The position numbers and the translations under genes are program-made. DNA of 64,000 bases, taken from positions 16,265,182 to 16,329,181 of the forward strand of contig CM040445.1 in NCBI GenBank assembly GCA_022749755.1, read 5' to 3'. Below the pieces are notes generated by a model that did not search any database, had not been told where the DNA came from, and worked only from the letters and a program-made list of their open reading frames with translations. Shown piece after piece: positions 51,062-62,539 of this stretch; positions within the stretch are counted from its first letter, which is position 1, and each line of letters begins with the position of its first letter. The DNA is from Azadirachta indica. Its lineage: Eukaryota > Streptophyta > Magnoliopsida > Sapindales > Meliaceae.

Positions 51062-51503
51062 AGTTTTTTAATATCAAATGTGACATTACTAAGTTGAAAG
51101 GTGATAATTATAAGGTATCGAAGCAGAGGATTTTCTTTTATTTAGAGTGAATTGACATTGATTATACTATACAAAAAGATGAACCAATTATTATTGAAAC
51201 TAGTAATCAAGCTAAAATTGTTCCTTATGAATGATGGGAGCGATGTAAATTGTTTAAGTATGATATTTATAAAGACCAAAATTTTTACTAGTATTTGCGG
51301 TTTAGTCAATTAACATGATAATGTCAAGGCATTACTGAAGGGCATTGATGAACAATTTGAGACTTCAAATAAGGTACTTACCAGCACCCAAATTATGAAG
51401 TTTTCATCTATGAGGATTACTAGCCTTAGAGGTGTGTGTGAGCACATCATGCAAATAAAGGACATTTCGACTTAGTTACTAGCTCTTGAGGTTGAAATGT
51501 TTG
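51062..51503 (+). pseudogene. Copia-1 gag, unit C, 5' part
   Basis: Begins with the gag start (KLKGDNYKVSKQRIF-like) and runs to GCTCTTGAGGTTGAAATGTTTG, where it is cut. The uninterrupted hAT target site ATTGAAAC is at 51194-51201. The frame continues, after D, at 60716. Confidence 0.78.
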
Positions 51504-53827
51504 GGAATGTCAAATTTGATATTAGAAAAATTTGCAGATTGTATGACTACATGCTTATATATTACAAAATCAAAGGCTAATAAACAGATATTATATTTTA
51601 CAATTCTAAATTATGTTGTAAAATATAAATCAATGGACATAAAATTTGTATGTAGGCTAAATTTCTAATTCAAACGTGCACGCGCACACACACCCACACA
51701 CAAACATATATATATATATATATATATAGAATTACCAAATTATATTCATTTTCCTAATTCTTGTGGCTAATTAAGAAAATAATTTGATATTTTATCTTAA
51801 TTAATAATATAAATATAATAAAATTTCCTTTGGGATAAAATTTATTATATTAAATATGATTAATCACAATTAATGTCAATTTCTTATATATGATCCTAAA
51901 CACTTAAAGTATAACTTTGTATAATTAAAAATATTGTAGCTAACATTTAATAATTAAAATGATATGGATTAGTAGACATTTATTTTTAATGACAAAAATT
52001 ATTCATATAAATTGTATGCAACGATAAGACACAATTTTAATTTTATGTATAAAAAATAATTAAATAAGACGCATGTTACTAGCTATTTCAACATATATCA
52101 AAAAAAGATGTCATACTATTGAAAATAGAGAACATGATAAGTCATACAATGTCATGTAGCCAACGACAAGTCATTCTATTTCACATATAGCAGATGACAT
52201 GTCACATGAATCAACCTCCAGCAACTTGGTTTTCTATTTAACTACGGAAACCAAAATTCATTGATTCTAAGTCCCAAATGCTAGTAATCTAATTTCCTAA
52301 TGATTTCCAATGTTAGTTTTCATCAATAATGCTTGATAACAACATTTGATTTTCTAAGACTATTCAAGCGTAAAACTAAAATTTATCAAATTGCACAAAA
52401 TCAAAGTAAAGGGCAATAACAATGGCTTTGATCCCACATTTTAGGGCTTAAATACTATCTAAACATGTTTTAATAATCGTAATAGCATATAGATCAAATG
52501 CGAAATTAAACTCTAAAATCATACTTTCTGTTATTGATGTCTTTTTTAATCTGGTGATGAAGGTTTATGGTTTATAGTTTTTCTAAACTTTACACAATTC
52601 TCTATACGATGGTTTATATTAACTAAATAGAAGATATTGGTTTAAGGACCTAATCAAGGAAGTGCTAGCATTTATAGGGTTTATCCATCACAGAAGCCAT
52701 GAAAAAACTATCAAAACATATAACCAATTATCAGAAATTGTATAATGCACATTCATTCCTAAAATGATGAAAGTTCATAGGCTACTTATGTTAAAATTTT
52801 TAACAAATAATTATAATTAAGATTTTAAAAAATCAAAAATAGAAAAATAGTAAAATTAATCAATATAAGTAAACAAGAATACAATGTTAAATTTATAAAC
52901 TTTCACTTAAGATTGCCATATAATTTTATTTTAATTTGAAAAAGGATTAATATGTTACAAATAAAAGATATTGATAACTAGAAGAAAAAAAAAGACTAAA
53001 GACCAGAGAAAAAAGAAAATGGGAAGTCACGGGACAAGGAGGCTAGTTCATTTTAATCCAAAAAAGGATTAACATATTACAAAATAAAAAATATTAATCA
53101 TAAAAAAAAAGAAAATAAAAGACTAAAGACCAAAGGAAAAAGAAAATGGAAGTTAAGGGGGAAGGAGATTAGTTCAACGTGTATGTAAATTTTACAAATT
53201 ATACATTATAAAATAATTATTTTTATGTTTTTTTTTTAATGTTAAAAGGCCTTTTCAATTTTTGTTGTGTGGTTTGAAAAGTCTTGGAAACTAAAAAACT
53301 TTTTTTCTTCTGCTAGAAAAACCATCTTAGTGAACTAACAATATAGAAAAAGTGATACAATCTCTATTCTTTCTTTCCATACAAGTTTCAAACGTTAAAG
53401 GAGAAATGTGATAATATCTCTTAATTTAAAGATAGTTTAACCAATTAAACAAAATAACCCATCTAACACACTCATTCAATGTACAATTATATACCTTAAA
53501 TCCTAAACGTTTTCTATTTAGTATCAAAATTAATTCATCAAACTGTTTTCTTTTACAATCATCGACATATGAAGAAAGAAATCAATGTAAGATAAGATCT
53601 ATAACATCATAATATGATGAAGTGAAAGAATTTTAATAATTTGTACAAAACTATATACTAATGATACAAGGAACTTGTTCTTTGTAACAATTGTCACTCT
53701 ATAATTCCCATTTAATTTTAAAATTTATATTTTAAAATTAAAATACATTTGGTTGTGATAAATATTTTTGTAATTGTAAAACTAAGATAAATAATGAAAA
53801 AAATTTAATTAAAGATCATTTAAGAAT

Positions 53828-55351
53828 GAGATATTATCATATTTCTCCCCTAAAGTTTGGCACAATATTACTTAGAAAGTATTTTTGCAAAAATAATCAC
53901 TTACTACCCCTATTTTATTTTGCCGTTAGAACAAGTTAATGGAATTTGCAGCAATTACAAATTTATCCCTTACCATTCAAATAAAATAATAATATTATAG
54001 TCCTTGAACTTTAATGGTACAACAAATTAGGATTGGCACAATATTGATAAATTAGTTCCTATCATTCAAATTGGTAATAAAATTTTATACAATTACCTAT
54101 TTACCCTAATTAAATAAACAAGAATTTAGAAAGGCTCCCTACATCAGATTAAGCAAATACAAAAGAGAGTTATAAAATTATTCAAACTCACATAAACTGT
54201 AGAACCCATTAATATATCTATCTGTATTCTATGTTAATGGTAAGTATATAGTAAGTGTAAAATCATATATGATACAGATATAGTAACAGTATATAATATT
54301 TATTTAGAATCTAGTATAGATACATATATTCTAAAATATCCGCAGATATCTATACAAAATATACACTTTACCATTTTCGCAAATTATGTTATCAAAATAA
54401 CGTCATTTTAGACTTCAAAAATACAAAAAAAAAATATAAAATACAATGGATCTAAGTCATCTCTTAATTGTCAACTTTATTTTTAATTTATATTTCTACT
54501 CTTAGGGTTAAGTCATGGATTTTAAATTTTTAATACTATTGAAAATGCTTTTAAATATTGAAAAGTTTTAGTTAATTAATTTTAAATTTGAAAATTGTAT
54601 GTTTGTATTACATGAGATATATGAATTTTATCTTTAATTTTAGAAATAATTAATTAGATCAATTACTTTTGAGAATATTGTAAGTATATATGTGCATATT
54701 ATTGTCATTCATATGCTGCAATTATTACATTAATTTGCTTGAAAATTTAGTTTGTATTATCTATTGTGCTTATTAATTAATTCTTTTTTTTTAAATTTAC
54801 TAATATTTATAAACTTTTTAGACTTTATTTTTTAGTATTTTATTTTGATTGGAGGAGATTTTAATAAATTTTCATTAAGTTTTTATAATTTTATTGATTG
54901 TTGTAATTGTTAAATTAAAATTGTATATTGTTAAAATTATCCATATTTCCTAGAATTTTAATATAATATTAATTTTTTATGGTTAGAATTATCCGTGTTT
55001 GCTAAAATTTTAATATGATATTATTTTTAATTTAATTTATTAACATTGTATATTAATTTGTGAAAAATAAAAATTAATGGTTAATTTTTATTTTTGTTCT
55101 TACTTTTAATACTTTTTAACTTTGTCATAACAATAATACAATATAAACTAATTTATTAAAATTAAAAAAATTAATTTTGATTCATTGTTTTTCTAAAGTT
55201 TATGGATCAAAATGTTATTACCTCAAAATGAATTTAAAATAATCTATAAAATTTTAAAAGTTTATAATAGCAAAATAAAGCAAGAGTGGTAAGTGATCAT
55301 TTTTTCAAGTAATATTATGCCAAACTCAAGGAAGAAATGTAATAATACCCC
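53828..55351. mobile_element. Mutator-type MITE, 1524 bp, in segment D
   Basis: The inverted copy of the element of unit B (37791-39317). Its flanks, on the minus strand, ATGCTTAAA and ATTCTTAAA, are the best preserved and define the 9-bp target duplication. Confidence 0.8.
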
Positions 55352-56219
55352 TTTAAGCATTTATAAAAGTTTATTAAGTAAATATAAAATTTGAAATTTA
55401 CTTAAATAAATATGCAAATAAAAAAAAAAGTTCAAAGTAGATTATATTAAGGTGCAAACAGACTCACCCATTAAGAAATAAATAGCTTAAAAAAATTTTA
55501 TACTGAACACAAATTTAATAAAAAAATTATAAAATAAATTGTTATTTCATTTCAATCGCAATCTCAAACAGAGTTTAATGGATCAAGTCTTGGAAATTCA
55601 TGTATTGTTTCTTAATATATATTAATTAATTAGTCAAACATTTAAACTATAGTCAGTTTTGATGGATAAAGTGGGAGAAAAAATTGCGTTTAAAATTTTT
55701 CTTTTCGCCCACACGTGGGGGCAAGAATGCTAAATATTCTATAGTAATTGAAAAATTATTATAAATTAGAGAAAAGATTTATAGATTCTTAAAATTGTGT
55801 CAATTAAGCTGATTAATTATAATAATTACAAAAATATTTATTAAAGGTTCTATATGTCAAAAATGATCATTATACCCTTATATTAAGAATAGTTATTTAA
55901 CAAAAACACCTATTAAAAACCTTTAAATTTTCATAAAATATAAGATCTTGATTTAAAACATATTAATGAAATAAATAGTAATATTATTTCGTAGCACATC
56001 AATCACATAATACTTATTAATATATAATGAGTATGTTTAAAATAATATTATTATTTTATATGTATAATAACTTCTTATTGATATTATATTTATTTCTATT
56101 TAGAACTTGAAAAATAATTCTTTTTCACTATATATCATTAAATAAAGTTATAATCGTTATTTTTAAAAATTGATATACTAATAACTATTTTTAAAATTAT
56201 TAAAACTAATAAATCTTGT

Positions 56220-57200
56220 CTGACGCTTGAGATTTCTGTCACAAGTTCATGTTCCTCCACTATAGATCCTTGAAAAGCTTTCTAAAAATATGTCTTTTCT
56301 TTATCATTGAGAGATGGTTTCCCATTTAACTTTCAGCATGTCTCCTTTTTATGTATCAACTTTTCACAATAATCACACCATCTTGTGTCCTTCTTGCTTT
56401 GTTTCTTTCATTGCCAAGGTCTTTAAGAGTTCCTTAACTCTTCATCTACTTCGATTTTAAAGCCAAGATCTCTTGAGAAATTGAATCCATCATTACTTTC
56501 ATGTGATCTTCCTCAACACATATATAAGAAAAAAACATCGTCAAGACTAGAGATAGACTCTTTACTAAGTAATATGCATCTTGCCTCATCAAATTCTGGT
56601 CTTTAACCCTGCCAAAAAGTTGTAAACTCAATCATGTTCCAGCATTTTAGCAACCAAGGCTGCATCTTTAGTGACTACCACTTTAAAGTGTTGAAATAAG
56701 TCTAAATCTCGCCATATAGCCATGATATTATTGTAGTGAACTGTAATAAATTGTAACAATTTGGTTACGCTGTTTTGAATTATGAATTGCTTTCTTCAAC
56801 TCATAAATATGATATGCATTCCCTTTTTTAGAATAAATTTTTGATATGGTATCCCATACCGCCCTAACAAAGGGAGGTATAGTAATGGTTTTCCAATTTC
56901 TAATTTTATGGAATGCAACAACCATGACATTATTGTCGAATTTTTTGAATCCTAAGTTTCAAACTTTGAGTTTGATTCCTACAATTCTTTAGTTGCTCCA
57001 AGAACATATTTCATTTTTTTCCTGACTTTTTAAGAAGAGTTTAGCTAATTGAGACTATGAGAAATAGTTTTCAACATTAAGTTTTTCAATTATGACTGGA
57101 GAGCAGGATTTTCAAAGCTGGTGGATATTCTAATAGGATTTGTAGCAGAAGATGAACTTGAGTTTTCTAAGATTTTATACATTGTTGATTGGGTATTCTA
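56220..57200 (-). pseudogene. Copia-2 gag, segment D, degenerate
   Basis: Minus-strand equivalent of 35965-36910. It contains VRAVWDTISKIYSKKGNAY, YELKKAIHNSKQ (56728-56925) and the MSLQLFGRVKDQNLMRQ frame (56446-56631). Stops and frameshifts largely match those of unit A. Confidence 0.8.
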
Positions 57201-57315
57201 GGGTAATGGCAATTAAGGTTAAATGAAGGAAAAATAGTATTAGGCAATGAAAGCTGTAAGATAAACCTAAAAAAAAAAGGAACAAAAGGCTAGAAATAAC
57301 CCAACTTTGATATTA

Positions 57316-57557
57316 TGTAGAATTTCACAGTTTAGGGTAAAAGGAACTTACTTCTTATTGTAGTAGATACATCAAATTTATACAAAGAAAAGTTAGACTT
57401 TTTATTCCACTAAACTAGGTAACTAGCTATTGTATCTTTACAATTAATGCAAATTATTCTACTAGCTATAATTGACTAAGTAAAGCAAGAAAAACAAAAT
57501 TTACAATCAATGCAAATCTATGATTAAACATTAATATTTACTCCACATTTTCTAATA
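57316..57557 (-). mobile_element. Copia-2 5' LTR, segment D
   Basis: 242 bp, minus orientation, with the worn primer site just below it at about 57298-57315. The same as 35586-35828 in unit A, including the A-specific TATTAG start. Confidence 0.72.
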
Positions 57558-59282
57558 GTCTATTTTCCCTTTACGTATTCCAAACAAGTATTACAATCTA
57601 TAAAATTGAAAGTATTAAGTACTCTATTATTTAGTAATATTTTAATTCTTTCTGTAGAGATATGTAATAATCTTTGGTGCCATAACAAATTAGAATTTTC
57701 ATTCATAACAGATTGTTTAATACTAGCTTGAACATGCATCACATCATAAGAGGCATTGTTTTATAAATTAATACAGAAAAGACCATTAGACAATATGTCA
57801 TTCCCAACAAGATCAGATTTGTAAAATAAATTAAAATATATATCTGAAAAATTAAAGGAATAACCAAATAGTATAAGTTTTCAAACTGAAATCAAATTTG
57901 TAGGAAAAGTTGGAATATAAAAAGTTTAAAATAAAGCCACTACTTAAAATCAAACTGCATATTTCAATTACCTTCACATGTGAACGCATATTATTTCTTG
58001 AATAAATACACTGCTTATTTCCCACTGGCTTCGGTAGGTCTTGCATAACTTGCAAGGTATTCGTAAAATGGATTGTAGAATTAGAATCAATCCCCCATGT
58101 GTTATGACTAGCTTCAACTGTATTACATTAATAACAAACAAATGAGATTGAATTACCTTTCTTCTTAAGCCATTTCTGAAATTTGGGACAATCCTTCTTC
58201 ATATGTCATTTTTTCTTGTAGAAAAAACATTAGGATTCTTTTTTTATTTCAACTAAAGGAGGTATTTTACCTTTTCCTTTCTATTTGGCTTGCCCTTTAA
58301 TATTCTCTTATGTTGTCATATATGCATTTTCACCTAATTCCTTTGACAGCCTCTCTTCCTTGTAAACATACAATAGTTCATTAATTGATATTTATTCTTA
58401 TGCATGTTATAGGAGATTTTTTAAAGGATCTATACTGTTATGGTGGAGTGTTCAATATGTAGTGCACAAAGAAAGACTCAAACATTTCAGCCTCAAGAGC
58501 TATTAACCAAGATGCAACGTCCCTTATTTGCATGATTTGCTCATGCACACCTCTAATGCTGGTAAGCCTTATAAATGAAAACTTCATAATTTGGATGCTG
58601 TTAAATACCTTATCTAAAGTTTCAAATTGTTCATCAATGCCCTTCAGTAATGCCTTGATATTATCATGTCAATCGACTCAAATGTAAATACTGGTAGAAA
58701 TTTTGGTCTTTATAAATATCATACTTAAACGATTTAAATCGCTAGTATTTTATACAATTCAATTTGATTTCGGTTCGTAAAATAAAAACCTAAAATTTTC
58801 GGTTCAGTTTCGGTTTTACTTTAAAAAACTTGGACTGGACAAGAAATATTATTTTTTAATATTTTTTCATCTAAACGACAACGTTTTATTGTATTTTTAT
58901 AAAATAACGTAGTTTAATACACTTAAAAGCTTTAAAAAAAATAATAAATTTATTTAAAAATTAAACCGACCCAAAAACTAAACCAATCAATCCGATTTTA
59001 ATTCGGTTCTAATATATAATCAGTCTGGTCCAGTCTAAATTTTTCTTAATATTCGGTCCGATCCGGCCTAAAAAATTTGAAACAAAAAATTTTCGGGTTG
59101 GGTCGATCCAGTTTTTCAAAATTCCGAACCAAACCGGACCGTGCCCACCCTTAGTTTCGATAACAGTTGATTCATCTTTTCGTATAATATAATTAATGTC
59201 CATCCACCCTAAATGAAAGAAAATTCTTTGTTTCGATACCTTATAATTATCACCTTTCAACTTGGGAATGTCAAATTTGATA
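57558..59282 (-). pseudogene. Copia-1 gag to GAG-pre-integrase, segment D, degenerate
   Basis: Minus-strand equivalent of 33763-35582. The pre-integrase piece LLWHQRLLHISTERIKIL (57560-57742) and the gag start KGDNYKVSKQRIFFHLGWMD (59009-59260) are recognisable. The latter still has W where unit A has a stop, so here D keeps an older state than A. Confidence 0.8.
58744..59153. mobile_element. hAT-type MITE, shortened, in segment D
   Basis: The same insertion as 33894-34355 of unit A, in inverse. One end (TTA at 59153) and its flank GTTTCGAT are kept. The other end and about 30-50 bp of gag beside it are deleted, joining AAAATACT to AGCGATTTAAATCG on the minus strand. Confidence 0.8.
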
Positions 59283-59433
59283 TTAGAAAAATTTGCAAAT
59301 TTTATGACTATATGCTTATATATTACAAAATCAAAGGCTAATAAACAGATATCATATTTTACAATTATAATTATGTTGTAAAATATGAATCAATAGACAT
59401 AAAATTTGTTTGTTGGCTAAAGTTCTAATTCAA

Positions 59434-59480
<47 letters not shown>

Positions 59481-60715
59481 ATTACCAAATTATATTCATT
59501 TTCCTAATTCTTATGGATAATTAAGAAAATAATTTGATATTTTATACTAATTAATAATATAAATATAATAAAATTTCCTTTGGAATAAAATTTATTATAT
59601 TAAATATGATTAATCATAATTAATGTCAGTTTCTTATACATAATTTTGTATAATTAAAAATATTGTAGCTAATATTTAATAATTAAAATGATATGGATTA
59701 GTAGACTTTTAATTTTAATCACATAAATTATTCATCTAAATTGTATGCATCGATAAGACACAATTTCAATTTTATGTATAAAAAAAATAATTAAATAAGA
59801 TGCATGTTACCAGCTACTTCAACATATATCAAACGAGATGTCATACTATTTCAAATACAAAAAACGGCAGGTCATACCACGTCATGCAAAAGACAACATG
59901 TCATACTATTATACATAGAGAACATGACAAGTCATACAATGTCATGCAGCCAACGACAAGTCATTCTATTTCACATATAGCAGATGACATGTCACATAAA
60001 TCAACCTCCAGCAACTTGGTTTTCTATTTAACTACGGAAACCACAATTTATTGATTCTAAGTCCCAAATGCTAGTAATCCAATTTCCTAATGATTTCCAG
60101 TATTAGTTTTCATCAATAATGCTTGATAACAACATTTGATTTTCTAAGGACTACTCAAGCGTAAAACTAAAATTTATCAAATTTCACAAAATCAAAGTAA
60201 AGGGCAATAACAATGGCTTTGATCCCATATTTTAGAGCTTAAATACTATCTAAACATGTTTTAATAATCGTAATAGTATATAGATCAAATGCGAAATTAA
60301 ACTCTAAAAGCATACTTTCTGTTATTGATGTTTTTTACAATCTGGTGATGAAGGTTTATGGTTTACAGTTTTTCTAAACTTTACACAATTCTTTATACGA
60401 TGGTTTATATTAACTAAATAGAAAATATTGGCTTAAGGACCTAACCAAGGAAGTGCTAGCATTTATAGGCTTTATCCATCACAGAAGCCATGAAAAAACT
60501 ATCAAAACATATAACCATCAGAAATTATATAACGCACATTCATTCCTAAAATGATGAAAGTTCATAGGCTACTTATGTTAAAATTTTTAACAAATAATTA
60601 TAATTAAGATTTTAAAAAAATCAAAAATAGAAAAATGATAAAATTAATCAATATAAGTAGACAAGAATACAATGTTAAATTTATAAACTTTCACGTAAGA
60701 TTGCCATATAATTTT

Positions 60716-61160
60716 AGTCTTTCTTTGCGCACTACATAATTAACACTCCACCATGGCAATATGGATCCTTTAAAAAATCTCCGATAACAAGCATAAGAAT
60801 AAATATCAATTAATGCATTGTTGTATGTTTAAGAGGAAGGGAGGTAGACGGTGGAATTGGGTGAAAATGCGTATATGACAATATAAGGGAATAATAAAGG
60901 GCAAACCAAAGGAGAAGGTAAGATACCTCCTTCAGTTGAAATAAAAAAGGAATCCAAGTGTTTTTTCTACAAGAAAAAAAAGACATATAAAGAAGAATTA
61001 TTCTAAGTTTTAGAAATGGCTTAAGAAGAAAGGTAATTCAATCTCATTTGTTTGTTATGAATATAATACAGTTGAAGCTAGTCATAACACATGGTAGATT
61101 GATTTTTGTTTTACAATTCATTTTGGAAATACCTTGCAAGTTATGCAAGACCTAAGGAAC
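60716..61160 (+). pseudogene. Copia-1 gag, unit C, 3' part
   Basis: Continues unit C gag exactly where it stopped at 51503: AGTCTTTCTTTGCGCACTAC corresponds to 34668 onward in A. It includes the zinc-knuckle remnant near 60955-61010 and ends at ATGCAAGACCTAAGGA, where similarity to A and B stops. Confidence 0.78.
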
Positions 61161-62510
61161 CTAGCCTTGAATGCTTTTGAAAATATTTTAGCCAGCCTTT
61201 GGATCATAGATTCAAGGGCCACCAATCACATGGCAAATTAATTTAGTTATTTCTCATCGTATAATGCTTGTACACTATCTAGTAAATTCTCTTTTGCTAA
61301 CGGATCATCTATTGCTGTTAGTGGTAAAGGTTCTGTGTCAATTACTAACTCAATTAAACTTGATTTTATCCTTCATGTTCCTAACCCTTCTTGTAATCTT
61401 ATATTAATTAGTAAGTTAACAAAGTTTCTCAATTATTGAGCTAAAATCTATCCAACTCATTATGTGTTCTAGGATCTTAATACGAGGAAGAAGATTGGCA
61501 ATGCTAAGGAAAAAGATAGGCTTTATTACATAAATCTAGAGGTGAAAAAGGATGATATGGTTCTAATTTCAAAGCTATAAAAAACAACAATATCTATATG
61601 GTTGTTACATTTTCGTTTTGGACATCCAACTTTTAGTTTTCTTAAGTTATTGTTTTTAAAATTATTTGTGGGAATTGATCCTTCAAGTTTTCAATGTCAA
61701 ATTTGTGAAATGGCCAAAAGCTATAATGTCCCATTTCTTTAAGTAATAAGAAATTCGAAATTCCATTTTCTATCATTCATAGTGATGTATGGGGTCTTTA
61801 CAGAACCATTTTTTACAATGGATATAAATGCTGCGTGAGAATTATTGATGATTGCACTAGAACCACCTTGATTTATCTATTAAGAGAAAAATTTGAAGTT
61901 GGCCCCTTTTTTAAGAACTTTCACCAAATGATCAAAACTCAATTCAATGCCAAAGTTCAAGTTTTAAGAATCGATAATGGAAAAGAATACTTCAACTCTG
62001 TCTTAGGATTTAATTACTTGAAAATGGCATTATACATTTTTCTTTTTGCACTCATATATCACAAAAAAAAGGAGTGACTGAGAGAAAGAATAGACATCTT
62101 TTAGAAGTGGGTAGAGCTTTAATGTTCACCAATAGTGTTCCTAAAATCTATTAGAGTGAAACAATTCTGATAGCTTCACATTTTATCAATAGCATACCTA
62201 TAAAAACATTAGATCTGAAAACTCCATTAGCTTGTTAAAAGACATTTTCTCTCATGCTTATCTCTTTAGAACCTTTCTTTTAAAGTTTTTGGTTGTGTAG
62301 CATATGTTCATATCCAAAATAGAGGAAGGTCCAAGTTAAATCTAAGGTGGTTTAAGCATTTGTTCCTAAGATATTCACTTACCTAAAAAGGGTTTAAATG
62401 CTATCACCCTCCAACCAAGAAAAAGTTTGTCAACATAGATGTAACATTTTTTGAAAATCTCTCATATTTCTCTTAGACAACTCTTTAGAGGGAGAACCTA
62501 GAAACAAAAA
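61160..62510 (+). pseudogene. Copia-3 protease, GAG-pre-integrase and integrase core, degenerate
   Basis: The broken translation gives LWIIDSRATNHMAN (protease site with DSG changed to DSR, near 61198), LHVPNPSCNLILISKLTK, a pre-integrase LLHFRFGHPTFSFLKLL (near 61605), then the integrase core with IIDDCTRTTLIYLLREKF and RIDNGKEYF (61835-62077) and TERKNRHLLEVGRALMF (near 62080). The D, D and E of the integrase site can be placed, but stops and frameshifts separate them. A different Copia lineage from Copia-1, joined to unit C without visible LTR. Confidence 0.82.
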
Positions 62511-62539
62511 ACTTGTCTTCTTCCATATGAGATATGCTA

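Larger units (their letters stand above)
44406..51503 (+). repeat. Composite repeat unit C, left part (third head-to-tail copy)
   Basis: It starts like unit B at its junction (TTAATAATTTTAAAAATAGTT) and runs through the MITE, Copia-1 primer site and leader into gag-1. It breaks there at 51503 because the inverted segment D is inserted. The unit resumes at 60716. It also holds a 2-kb hAT element not found in the other units. Confidence 0.82.
51504..60715 (-). repeat. Inverted duplication D of the A-B region, inserted in gag of unit C
   Basis: Read on the minus strand, this 9.2-kb stretch follows 32337-41716 without rearrangement: end of A's non-coding part, primer site, leader, gag-1 with the hAT MITE, Copia-2 LTR and gag, then B's non-coding part with the 1.5-kb MITE, primer site and start of gag-1. 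The two translated pieces compared are close to A: 57 of 61 residues match in 56446-56631 against 36514-36699, and 58 of 60 in 57560-57742 against 35401-35583. Both ends fall inside Copia-1 gag of unit C. Short shared bases at the joins (TTTGG at the left) suggest microhomology. I found no convincing target duplication. Confidence 0.88.

Noticed and set aside
59800..60054. 84-residue frame with repeated CHT and HVMQ text
   Set aside because: It is the inverse translation of the leader minisatellite in segment D, not a repeat protein.
51504..60715. Segment D as an independent transposon
   Set aside because: Its ends match no transposon termini and there is no target duplication; the internal order equals the A-B junction, so a duplicated inverted segment explains it better.
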